Shown here: one piece after another, positions 1 through 5,841 of the stretch
Position numbering within the stretch: position 1 is the first letter of the stretch
Layout of the letters: each line of letters starts with the position of its first letter
Assembly: GCA_025451135.1 (NCBI GenBank)
Contig: JANWKW010000047.1
Coordinates: forward strand, 1-6,208
Reading direction: 5' to 3'
DNA from: Vulcanimicrobiia bacterium
GTDB lineage: Bacteria; Vulcanimicrobiota; Vulcanimicrobiia; Vulcanimicrobiales; Vulcanimicrobiaceae
DNA length: 6,208 nucleotides
The notes under the pieces: model-generated
What the model was told of the DNA's origin: nothing
Database searches by the model: none
Seen by the model: the letters and a program-made list of their open reading frames with translations, nothing else
Made by a program: the position numbers and the translations under genes

Positions 1-392
1 CGCGAATCGAGCATGCCGAACCTCTCGAGCAGCGCCGAGGCGCGCGATTCCCAACCGGCGCCGAGACGACAGCTCTTGGCGACGAACGTCAGATGCTCCC
101 AGACGGTGAGCATCGGGTAGACCTCGGGCGACTCCGGGATCAGCGAGACCGTGCGACCGCGTTCGGGGCCGAGCACCTGGCCGGCCCACTCGAAGGTGCC
201 GTGATCGGGGCGGAGCAGTCCGCACGCGGACATGAACGTAGTGCTCTTGCCCGCGCCGTTGGGGCCGAGCAGGCCGACGATCTCGCCGCCCTCGACCGAG
301 AAGGAAAGGTCGTCGACGGCCCATGTGTTCCCGAACGATTTCGTGAGGTTCTTGATGGCAAATATCGGCACACGGGGGGATTGATTCTCCAC
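1..392 (-). CDS. ABC transporter ATP-binding protein, NatA/ABC-2 type (partial, C-terminus off left edge)
   Basis: This is the first 130 residues of a stand-alone ABC ATPase that would power a separate membrane permease. Seen: a Walker A motif GPNGAGKST at about residues 43-51, preceded by the beta strands typical of the nucleotide-binding fold (IFAIKNLTKSFG, then VDDLSFSVEGGEIVGLL). The Q-loop region reads SLIPESPEVYPMLTV, with Glu near residue 87 where many ABC ATPases have Gln; Glu is common in the NatA/CcmA-like drug and Na+ export branch. The signature motif, Walker B and H-loop would lie beyond the window. I chose the GTG at 392 because AAAGG lies about 10 bases upstream and no ATG is available; a second in-frame GTG seven codons later is possible. 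The gene is divergent from the small gene at 457. The partner permease is not visible, so the substrate is unknown. Confidence 0.9.
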   Translation of the reverse strand, partial: MENQSPRVPIFAIKNLTKSFGNTWAVDDLSFSVEGGEIVGLLGPNGAGKSTTFMSACGLLRPDHGTFEWAGQVLGPERGRTVSLIPESPEVYPMLTVWEHLTFVAKSCRLGAGWESRASALLERFGMLDS

Positions 393-412
393 GGTTCCGT
401 AGCCTTTAGGCG

Positions 413-431
413 CGCGACCGCAGCGGTCGCG
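413..431. repeat. Perfect 19-bp odd palindrome in a divergent intergenic region (possible operator)
   Basis: The arms cgcgaccgc and gcggtcgcg (9 bp each) are exact reverse complements around a single central A. The palindrome occupies the middle of the 64-bp gap between the GTG start at 392 (minus) and the TTG start at 457 (plus). That is where a dimeric repressor or activator could control both genes. No convincing -35/-10 pair is visible on either strand here. GC-rich palindromes can arise by chance at this base composition, so the operator role is inference. Confidence 0.4.
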
Positions 432-444
432 GCAGTCGCTTCAC

Positions 445-450
445 AGGAGG
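445..450 (+). promoter_or_regulatory. Strong Shine-Dalgarno site fixing a TTG start
   Basis: AGGAGG is followed by a 6-base spacer (TTCGTC) and then TTG at 457. This ideal match and spacing are the main reason to accept the rare TTG start of the 84-aa protein. Confidence 0.8.
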
Positions 451-456
451 TTCGTC

Positions 457-711
457 TTGAATTCGCTTCTTAAGAACAGCCGTCTCGTCGCGGCGCTCAT
501 GTTCGTCTTCGGTATCCTGGTCGGTTCGATCGCCGTCGGCACCGCCCAGGCGTATCAGAGCCGCATGGTCGCGGCGCGCGCGAATCTCTATTCGGCCCGC
601 GCGAATCTGAACGCCGCGGTGGCGGACAAAGCCGGCCATCGCGTTGCGGCGATCAAGCTCGTGAATCAGGCGATCGGCGAGGTCAACGCGGGGATCGCCG
701 CCGCGCGGTAA
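457..711 (+). CDS. Small exported or membrane-anchored helical protein, 84 aa, hypothetical
   Basis: Function unknown. Residues 1-10 are polar with positive charge (K6, R9). A hydrophobic stretch at about 11-32 ends in VGTAQA, which reads as a signal peptide with an AxA-like cleavage site or as a single N-terminal anchor. The remainder is predicted helical and Ala-rich: ARANLYSARANLNAAVADK, then a conserved-looking tail with KAGHR, AIKLVNQAI and EVNAGI. I recall small uncharacterised bacterial proteins with the same layout, an L..AR..L..A spacing followed by K.GHR..AI.LV..AI..V..GI; this is from memory, not a search. The start is TTG, supported by AGGAGG six bases upstream. Its last 29 bases overlap the end of the convergent MFS gene, leaving no room for a terminator between them. 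The cleaved product would be a small periplasmic helical hairpin. Confidence 0.82.
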   Translation: MNSLLKNSRLVAALMFVFGILVGSIAVGTAQAYQSRMVAARANLYSARANLNAAVADKAGHRVAAIKLVNQAIGEVNAGIAAAR

Positions 712-1816
712 GCACGAACGGCAGCGTCAGGAGCGGCAGCGCGGTGCAGACCAGCATGGCGCCGCCGTATCCGAAGCCGAAGTGCACGAACGCCGCCGCC
801 AGGCCGGCGCCGAGCGCCGAGCCCAGGCTGAACGACAGATTATAGGCGCCCATCGCGGCGCCGCGCGTGCGCCGGCCGCTCTGTTCGAAGAACAGCGCGA
901 CGCCGACCGGCACGATCGCGCCCCAGGCGATGCCGAGCGCGGTGCCGGCCGCGATCACTTCCCAGGTGGTCGTGGCATGGGCGGCCAGCAGGCATCCCAC
1001 GATCTGCGCGATCACGATCGGGATCAGCATGCTGCGCGGCCCGCGCTTGTCGGCGATGCGGCCTGCGGGATAGCGGACGGCCGCGGTCGCGAGCGCCATC
1101 GCCATGAAGATGATGGCCGCGTTGCCGATGCCGCGCTGGTAGAACGTCAGGACGGCGATCGAGAAGTTGACGCCGCTCTGCACCGCCGACGCGACCAGGA
1201 ACGCGATCGTGGGCAGCCAGAGCGAGCGCATAAGGATCGTGCGCGACGGCTTGGCGGTCTTGACGTCGTGCCGCGACGGCAGCAGCCAGAGCGCCGCCGT
1301 GCCGGCGAGCGCGAGCGCGGTGCCGATGTAGTACTGGTCGCGCTGCACGTTGTGCAGCCACAGCCACACGCCCACGGCCGGCGCGAACGCGAACATCACG
1401 TTGGCGATCAGGCCGAGGAATGAGACGTACGAGACGGCGCGCGCGGCCGGGACGATCTCGGTCGTATAGGCGAACTCTGCGGTGACGTAGCTCATCAGGC
1501 TCAGGCCGCGCAGCGCCATGAACAGGCCGCCGAACAAGGGACCGTGCGTGAGCGCCATGCCGAGGGTGGCGAACGCCATCAAGAGCGCCGAGGCGCGGAT
1601 CGTGACCAGCCGCCCGATCCGGTCGACGAGCACGCCGACCGGGATGCTGCCGAACAGGTTCGCGAACATGCCGGCGCCCATCGCCAGCGCGATCGCGCTG
1701 TCGACGGTGCCGTCGTCGTGGAGCGCGAGCGGCATCGATCCGGTCGGGAGGTTGCAGGCGAACTCGAGGACGATGGTCGCCCCGAGCAAGACGGCGTACG
1801 GCCTATTGACGGTCAC
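683..1816 (-). CDS. MFS transporter, 377 aa
   Basis: This is a major facilitator superfamily membrane transporter, probably an exporter of a small molecule driven by an ion gradient. Seen: about twelve hydrophobic segments in two halves separated by a polar linker (SRHDVKTAKPSR, around 181-192). A clear motif A lies between TM2 and TM3 (GVLVDRIGRLVTIR, residues 61-74). A degenerate repeat of it sits in the second half (GRIADKRGPRSML, around 252-264), as expected from the internal duplication of the family. At 377 residues it is slightly short but complete. The start is GTG at 1816, overlapping the stop of the upstream ABC exporter as GTGA, so translation is probably coupled. The stop at 683-685 lies inside the 3' end of the convergent small gene. 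No substrate-specific motif was recognised. The same reading frame stays open far upstream through the ABC gene, but that part is not protein-like. Confidence 0.93.
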   Translation of the reverse strand: MTVNRPYAVLLGATIVLEFACNLPTGSMPLALHDDGTVDSAIALAMGAGMFANLFGSIPVGVLVDRIGRLVTIRASALLMAFATLGMALTHGPLFGGLFMALRGLSLMSYVTAEFAYTTEIVPAARAVSYVSFLGLIANVMFAFAPAVGVWLWLHNVQRDQYYIGTALALAGTAALWLLPSRHDVKTAKPSRTILMRSLWLPTIAFLVASAVQSGVNFSIAVLTFYQRGIGNAAIIFMAMALATAAVRYPAGRIADKRGPRSMLIPIVIAQIVGCLLAAHATTTWEVIAAGTALGIAWGAIVPVGVALFFEQSGRRTRGAAMGAYNLSFSLGSALGAGLAAAFVHFGFGYGGAMLVCTALPLLTLPFVLTARRRSPR

Positions 1817-3630
1817 GTCGACGCGGGGATCTCCCGGAACTGGGTCCGATACAGGCGCGCGTAGAGCCCGGGCTTGGCGATGAGCTCCGCGTGCGTGCCG
1901 CTCTCGACGATCCGGCCGTCGTCGACCACGAAGATGACGTCGGCGTTCTGCACGGTCGAGAGCCTGTGCGCGATCACGAGCGAGGTGCGGCCGCGCATCG
2001 CGATCTCGAGCGCGGCTTGGATGGCCGCCTCGTTCTCGGAGTCGAGCGCCGAGGTCGCTTCGTCGAGGATCAGGATGCGAGGATCCTTGAGGAGCACGCG
2101 CGCGATGGCCAGACGCTGGCGCTCGCCGCCCGAGAGCTTGTGACCGCGTTCGCCCACGATCGTCTGATAGCCGTCGGTCAAGCCGCTGATGAACTCGTCG
2201 ATGTTGGCCTTGCGGGCCGCCTCGCGCAGCTCGGCGTCGGTCGCGTCGATCTTGGCGTAGCGGAGATTGGCGGCCACCGTATCGTGGAAGAGGTAGGTCT
2301 CCTGCGAGACGATGCCGATGTCGCGACGCAGCGAATCCAGCGTCACCGTGCGCACGTCGTGGCCGTCGATCGAGACGACGCCCGACTGCGGATCGTAAAA
2401 GCGCGGCACCAGCTGGGTGATGGTGGACTTTCCGGCGCCGCTCGGACCGACGAAGGCTGCGATCTGTCCGGGCGCCACGTGCAGGCTGACGCCCCGCAGG
2501 ATCCGGCGTTCCGGCGAATACGAGAAGTGCACGTCCTCGAAGCGCACGTCGCCGCCGACGTGCGGCAGCGCGACCGCGCCCTTGGGCTCGTACTCTTCGG
2601 TCTCGTTGTCGAGATAGTCGAAGATGCGCTCGAAGACCGCGAGCGCGCTGACGATCTGGACCTGCACGCCGGCCAGCGCCGCCGCCGGCCCGTACAGCCG
2701 CGATGCGATCAGCGCGATGAAGGCCGTCATCACGCCGATCGTGATCTGCCGGTCGCCGTGGAACGCGATCCAGGCGCCGACCAGCCACAGGATCGCGGGA
2801 CCGATGGTGACGGTCGCTCCGATCGACGCCATGAACCAGCGGCCGACGCTCGCGAGCCTGATCTCGAGCCCCATCAGCGTGGTGCCGACGTCGTAGAAGC
2901 GTTTCTTCTCGTAGGGCTCGCGGGCGAACGATTTGATCAGGGCGATGCCGGAGACCGAGAGCGTCTCCTGGGTGATCGATTCGATCTGGTCGCGCTGCTC
3001 GCGGGTCTGCTTGCGGATGGCGTACATCTTGCGGCCGACCGAGTTGAGCGGCGCCACCATGAAGGGGACGATCACGATCGCGACCAGCGCGAGCTTCCAG
3101 TTCCACAGGAACATCGCGCCGAGCGTGACGACGATGGTCACCACGTTCTGGACGATGGTGGTCAGCGTGCCGGTCACGACGTTGTCGATGTTGTCGACGT
3201 CGCTGCTGACGCGGTTCATGATCTCGCCGGTCTTGGTCCCGGTGAAGAAGGAGAGGGGCATCTTGTGGAGGTGTGCGACGAGGCTCGTGCGGATATCGCG
3301 CATGATGCTCTCGCCGACGATCGAGTTGACGTAGCCCTGCGCGACGCCCAGCGCCGCCCCCATCAAGGCCGATCCGAAGATCAGGCCGACGAGCTTGGCG
3401 AGCAGCGGGTAGTCCTGCCGGGGGAAGGCGACGTCGATGATGCGCGCGCTCAGGTAGGCCGGGACCAGCCCGATGACCTGGACCAGCACGATGCAGAGCA
3501 GGACCAGCGCGAGCTGCTTCCAGTACGGCAAGAAGAGCGCGCCGATGCGTTTCCAATCGACGCGCTTCCCGCTCCCGGGCTTGTTCGGCCCGTACATGCT
3601 CGACCACATCAGGTGGCCACCACCCATCAT
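1813..3630 (-). CDS. ABC exporter, fused transmembrane and ATPase domains (MsbA/BmrA-like), 605 aa
   Basis: This is a half-transporter that should dimerise in the inner membrane and export lipids, drugs or other amphipathic compounds. The N-terminal membrane domain has six hydrophobic segments (roughly 38-60, 77-100, 155-175, 178-198, 270-290 and 297-318), including the FFTGTKTGEIMNR coupling region near 128-140. The C-terminal ATPase domain has all key motifs: Walker A GPSGAGKS (395-402), Q-loop Gln443, signature LSGGERQR (499-506), Walker B ILILDEATSALD (519-530, catalytic Glu524) and H-loop His555. It should therefore be active, probably as a homodimer since both site halves are canonical. 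The start is ATG at 3630; the N-terminus MMGGGHLMW resembles the Gly-rich start I recall from related exporters. Met2, Met8 and Met12 are alternatives. It lies 21 bp after the VOC gene and overlaps the MFS start by four bases. Substrate not determinable. Confidence 0.95.
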   Translation of the reverse strand: MMGGGHLMWSSMYGPNKPGSGKRVDWKRIGALFLPYWKQLALVLLCIVLVQVIGLVPAYLSARIIDVAFPRQDYPLLAKLVGLIFGSALMGAALGVAQGYVNSIVGESIMRDIRTSLVAHLHKMPLSFFTGTKTGEIMNRVSSDVDNIDNVVTGTLTTIVQNVVTIVVTLGAMFLWNWKLALVAIVIVPFMVAPLNSVGRKMYAIRKQTREQRDQIESITQETLSVSGIALIKSFAREPYEKKRFYDVGTTLMGLEIRLASVGRWFMASIGATVTIGPAILWLVGAWIAFHGDRQITIGVMTAFIALIASRLYGPAAALAGVQVQIVSALAVFERIFDYLDNETEEYEPKGAVALPHVGGDVRFEDVHFSYSPERRILRGVSLHVAPGQIAAFVGPSGAGKSTITQLVPRFYDPQSGVVSIDGHDVRTVTLDSLRRDIGIVSQETYLFHDTVAANLRYAKIDATDAELREAARKANIDEFISGLTDGYQTIVGERGHKLSGGERQRLAIARVLLKDPRILILDEATSALDSENEAAIQAALEIAMRGRTSLVIAHRLSTVQNADVIFVVDDGRIVESGTHAELIAKPGLYARLYRTQFREIPAST

Positions 3631-3651
3631 GCGTGCGGCCCTACGTCCGGT

Positions 3652-4017
3652 CTAATGCAGCGTCGATTGATGGAACGTCACCTTGTTGCCTTCGGCGTCT
3701 TGGATGGAGACGACGCGGCAGACGGGGGTGTCGTAGATGTCGGGGACGGCGACGCCCTTGGCTGCCAGGTCGTTCTTGGTGGCATCGATGTCGTCGACCT
3801 CGAAGGCGATCCCACTGGCGCTGCCGGCGGCGACTTCCATCCACTCGTTGGACATCAGCGAGAACCAGCCGTTGCCGACCTGCGCTTCGTCGTACATCAG
3901 AACCCCGTCTTGCTCGAACGGGTTGCCGAACGTCAGGCCTAGCGTCGTCGCGTACCACTCGCGGAGCGCGCTGACGTCCTTGGCCGGGTAGGCCGTGAAG
4001 GCGATCTCTTTGATCAT
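3652..4017 (-). CDS. VOC/glyoxalase-bleomycin-resistance fold protein, 121 aa, metal ligands apparently lost
   Basis: This is a vicinal-oxygen-chelate fold protein of one-monomer size (two beta-alpha-beta-beta-beta modules). Seen: the first module IAFTAYPAKDVSALREWYATTLGL (split at residues 5-28), with the typical D...L..WY..LGL pattern; the second module GIAFEVDDIDATKNDLAAKGV (about 69-89); and the closing strand DAEGNKVTFHQ (about 107-117). Canonical members bind a divalent metal through His/Glu at the start of each module and Glu in the last strand. By my alignment these positions are Phe7, Gly69 and Thr114, so metal catalysis is unlikely and ligand binding or sequestration is more plausible. 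The start is ATG at 4017 with a weak GGAAG nine bases upstream. It is the first gene of an apparent operon with the ABC exporter and MFS transporter, and divergent from the TIR gene. Possible roles are resistance by binding, or an unknown isomerase/lyase. Confidence 0.88.
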   Translation of the reverse strand: MIKEIAFTAYPAKDVSALREWYATTLGLTFGNPFEQDGVLMYDEAQVGNGWFSLMSNEWMEVAAGSASGIAFEVDDIDATKNDLAAKGVAVPDIYDTPVCRVVSIQDAEGNKVTFHQSTLH

Positions 4018-4032
4018 GGGATTTCGCTTCCG

Positions 4033-4059
4033 CGCTTGCTCCAAGCGGGCCTTTGCCCG
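4033..4059. repeat. Two abutting inverted repeats between divergent operons
   Basis: CGCTTG (4033-4038) pairs with CAAGCG (4042-4047) around CTC. CGGGC (4046-4050) pairs with GCCCG (4055-4059) around CTTT. They overlap by two bases and fill the centre of the 60-bp gap between the VOC start (4017, minus) and the TIR start (4078, plus). They could be operator half-sites or mutually exclusive hairpins. The arms are short and GC-rich, so chance is a real alternative. Confidence 0.3.
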
Positions 4060-4065
4060 TACACT
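4036..4065 (+). promoter_or_regulatory. Possible sigma70-type promoter for the TIR operon
   Basis: TTGCTC (4036-4041) and TACACT (4060-4065) are separated by 18 bases. The -10 matches the consensus at four of six positions, the -35 at three. A start of transcription about seven bases downstream (near 4072) would leave a leader of only about six bases before the ATG at 4078. That agrees with the absence of a good Shine-Dalgarno there, so the mRNA may be near-leaderless. Weak by sequence alone. Confidence 0.35.
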
Positions 4066-4077
4066 CCTGGCAACGGC

Positions 4078-5109
4078 ATGGCGAAAATACTGCTCTCCTA
4101 TCGCAGAGCCGACACGCGGGCCGTCGTGGGCCGCGTCTACGACCGGCTGGCGGCGCACTATGGAGCGGCCGCGCTCTTCCTCGACGTGGACGACATCCCG
4201 TACGGCAGCGATTTCCGCGACCATATCGCCGGGGTGATGCGCGAGACCGACGTGGTGGTCGCACTGATGGGCGAGCAGTGGCGGGGCGAGAGCGCCGCCG
4301 GCGTGCGGATCCTCGACGAGCGCGATCCGGTGCGCGTCGAGATCGAAGCGACGCTCGAGGGCCGCATCGCGCTGGTCCCGGTGCTGATCGACGGGGCGAC
4401 CATGCCGACGGCCGAAGAACTGCCGGAGTCGATCGCCGCCCTCTCGTACCGCAACGCGGTCGCGCTCTCGACCGGGCGCGACTTCGACCAGCACGTCCGC
4501 CGCTTGATCGCCGCGATCGACGCGCTCCTCGGGCCGAAGGCGCCGGTCGCTCCCGTTTCGGCAGACCGGCGGGTACTCGATCCGCGCTCGCCGCTGCCGT
4601 ACGTCATCCTCGCCGGGGCGCTGCTCCCGATGGTGGCCGCCTGGCTCGGATTCGCGCCGCCCTGGCCGGCCGGCTCGCAGTACTTCACCCTCGCGCTCGA
4701 AGCGATACTGCTGGGCGCCCTGGCGGCCGCGCTCCACGGCGTCAGCCGCGGGACGCTCCGCCGGCTGGTGATGGCGGCCTCGTTCGTGCTGGTCGTCGGT
4801 GGGATGGCCTATCTGGCCGGGTTCAACACGTTCACGTACGTGACGCCGACGACCGGCGAGCACTGGGTCAAAGGCTACGTCTGCACGCCCGAAGCCCTGT
4901 CCCTGCCGGGGTATAAGGAGAAGTGCCCGTTCCTCGATAAGGACGAGTTGAAGGACGCCGAGTACGAGGCCCAGCGCCTGTGGACGCTCCCGTCGATCAC
5001 GGTCGTGAAAGTCTCGCTCGCGGCGCTCTGGTTCGCGTCGTTCACCGCGATCGCGGTTCTCGGCGCGGCTATCATCGCCGGGTTCCGCCCGGCCGGGAGG
5101 TCGTCGTGA
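4078..5109 (+). CDS. TIR-domain protein with four C-terminal transmembrane segments, 343 aa
   Basis: Residues 1-150 form a bacterial TIR domain. The first strand is KILLSYRRADT; the box-like FLDVDDIPYGSDF (34-46) is followed by TDVVVALMGEQW (57-68). VRVEIEATL (85-93) holds Glu88, which by family pattern is the candidate NAD-cleaving glutamate. Bacterial TIR domains are known as NADases or as signalling adaptors. A linker (about 151-172) leads to hydrophobic segments at about 173-193, 201-220, 227-249 and 307-335. With the TIR domain in the cytoplasm, the roughly 55-residue loop between segments 3 and 4 falls outside; it carries Cys269 and Cys283 and could form a disulfide. I chose ATG 4078 because the TIR strand starts right there; the TTG at 4036 would add 14 non-family residues. 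It overlaps the next gene as GTGA, so the two are probably coupled. The architecture suggests a membrane sensor with a TIR output; ligand and output are unknown. Confidence 0.9.
   Translation: MAKILLSYRRADTRAVVGRVYDRLAAHYGAAALFLDVDDIPYGSDFRDHIAGVMRETDVVVALMGEQWRGESAAGVRILDERDPVRVEIEATLEGRIALVPVLIDGATMPTAEELPESIAALSYRNAVALSTGRDFDQHVRRLIAAIDALLGPKAPVAPVSADRRVLDPRSPLPYVILAGALLPMVAAWLGFAPPWPAGSQYFTLALEAILLGALAAALHGVSRGTLRRLVMAASFVLVVGGMAYLAGFNTFTYVTPTTGEHWVKGYVCTPEALSLPGYKEKCPFLDKDELKDAEYEAQRLWTLPSITVVKVSLAALWFASFTAIAVLGAAIIAGFRPAGRSS
5095..5100 (+). promoter_or_regulatory. Shine-Dalgarno site for the first secreted protein, inside the TIR gene
   Basis: GGGAGG followed by five bases and GTG at 5106. 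It lies within the last codons of the TIR gene and fixes the GTG start that overlaps the TIR stop codon. Confidence 0.75.
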
Positions 5110-5828
5110 AGATCGTCGCGCTCATCCTCGCTCTCGCCAATCCGTCGCTCTCGTACGGGCAGATCAAGACCGCGGTCGCCGCCGTCCGTGCGGAGCAGCC
5201 TCCCCGGGCCGTCAATACCTTCGGCGGTCAGTACGACATCATGGACTGCGGCGAGTCGGACTATACCGGCGGGCCGCCGACCAGGGCGTCCGAATATGCG
5301 TACATCGCGGATAAGGCCTTGATCTGGCAGAGGGATCTGCCGCGGATAGGCTACCCGCGCGGCGTGTGGGCCGCGCCGGTCGCGCGTTTCGAGTCGAGCG
5401 GGATCCTCATCGCGAACTCCGTCGATCCGAAACACTTCTTCGACGTCTGGGACGACCGGATCGACGCGAGCCGGAAGGGCCTGCAGAACGCGCTCCTCTC
5501 CTATCGCAAGACGCATCCGCACGCCGCAGCCATCGCGAACGGGCTTGGCTGCGGCGGCGGCGAGGTGCCGGTCAAGCTGGTGACGCAGCCGGCCGCGACG
5601 CAGGTCACGATCATCCCGGCGTTCTTCTACGAGCTCTGTCGCGTGCAGAAGATCGATCCGAACGATACGACCCGGTGCGCGCACTGGCGCGAGGTCTCGG
5701 GGCCGATCGTGGAGGTCTCGGGCAACTACCGCTACGTCGCGCGGTGGCACGACGGCACGGTGAAGCGCGGCATCCTCGACGTCGAATCGGCCGCCGACGC
5801 GGGCACGATCACGCTGAGGAAGCCGTGA
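5106..5828 (+). CDS. Secreted cysteine-containing hypothetical protein, 240 aa (paralogue A)
   Basis: Not a family I can name. A short signal peptide is visible: Lys2, then a hydrophobic core IVALILALA, ending near residue 18. The mature part has four cysteines (48, 149, 178, 191), enough for two disulfides. Recognisable blocks are CGESDYTGG (48-56), YAYIADKALIWQRDLPR (64-80), a Gly-rich GLGCGGGE (147-154) and a C-terminal strand-rich segment NYRYVARWHDGTVKRGIL (207-224) ending ITLRKP. The last part looks like a small beta fold. The start is GTG at 5106, supported by GGGAGG five bases upstream and by the signal peptide beginning there; the open frame upstream of it is out of phase with the TIR gene and not protein-like. 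The next gene is a paralogue. Overlap with the TIR-membrane gene suggests equal expression and a shared job in the envelope, possibly as partner of the TIR protein's outer loop. Confidence 0.83.
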   Translation: MKIVALILALANPSLSYGQIKTAVAAVRAEQPPRAVNTFGGQYDIMDCGESDYTGGPPTRASEYAYIADKALIWQRDLPRIGYPRGVWAAPVARFESSGILIANSVDPKHFFDVWDDRIDASRKGLQNALLSYRKTHPHAAAIANGLGCGGGEVPVKLVTQPAATQVTIIPAFFYELCRVQKIDPNDTTRCAHWREVSGPIVEVSGNYRYVARWHDGTVKRGILDVESAADAGTITLRKP

Positions 5829-5831
5829 CGT

Positions 5832-5836
5832 GAGGG
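5832..5836 (+). promoter_or_regulatory. Shine-Dalgarno site for the second secreted protein
   Basis: GAGGG five bases before the ATG at 5842, the same spacing as the site before paralogue A. A competing GAGGA at 5816-5820 could serve a GTG at 5830 instead, which would add four residues to the signal peptide. Confidence 0.5.
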
Positions 5837-5841
5837 CCGGC

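Noticed and set aside
700..760. Possible bidirectional terminator between the convergent genes
   Set aside because: I found no stable stem followed by a T run, and the two coding ends overlap.
1817..3607. Upstream extension of the MFS reading frame across the ABC gene (possible giant fusion)
   Set aside because: The extension is low-complexity Arg-rich shadow sequence. MFS-like sequence begins exactly at the GTG at 1816, which overlaps the ABC stop.
1891..3942. Very long plus-strand open frame (683 codons) opposite the ABC exporter
   Set aside because: Composition is Arg/Asp/His/Ala-rich with no fold-like pattern. It mirrors codon bias of the real minus-strand ABC and VOC genes, which have complete family motifs.
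4036..4077. TTG start adding 14 residues to the TIR protein
   Set aside because: The added residues do not belong to the TIR fold, no Shine-Dalgarno precedes it, and the TTG coincides with a -35 candidate. ATG 4078 begins right at the first TIR strand.
4018..4863. N-terminal extension of the VOC reading frame opposite the TIR gene
   Set aside because: It is Arg/Glu-rich shadow coding opposite a clear TIR domain; the VOC fold starts at the ATG at 4017.
4980..5105. Extension of the first secreted protein upstream of GTG 5106
   Set aside because: It would overlap the TIR gene by 130 bases, encode a charged non-signal N-terminus, and ignore the strong GGGAGG site just before the GTG.
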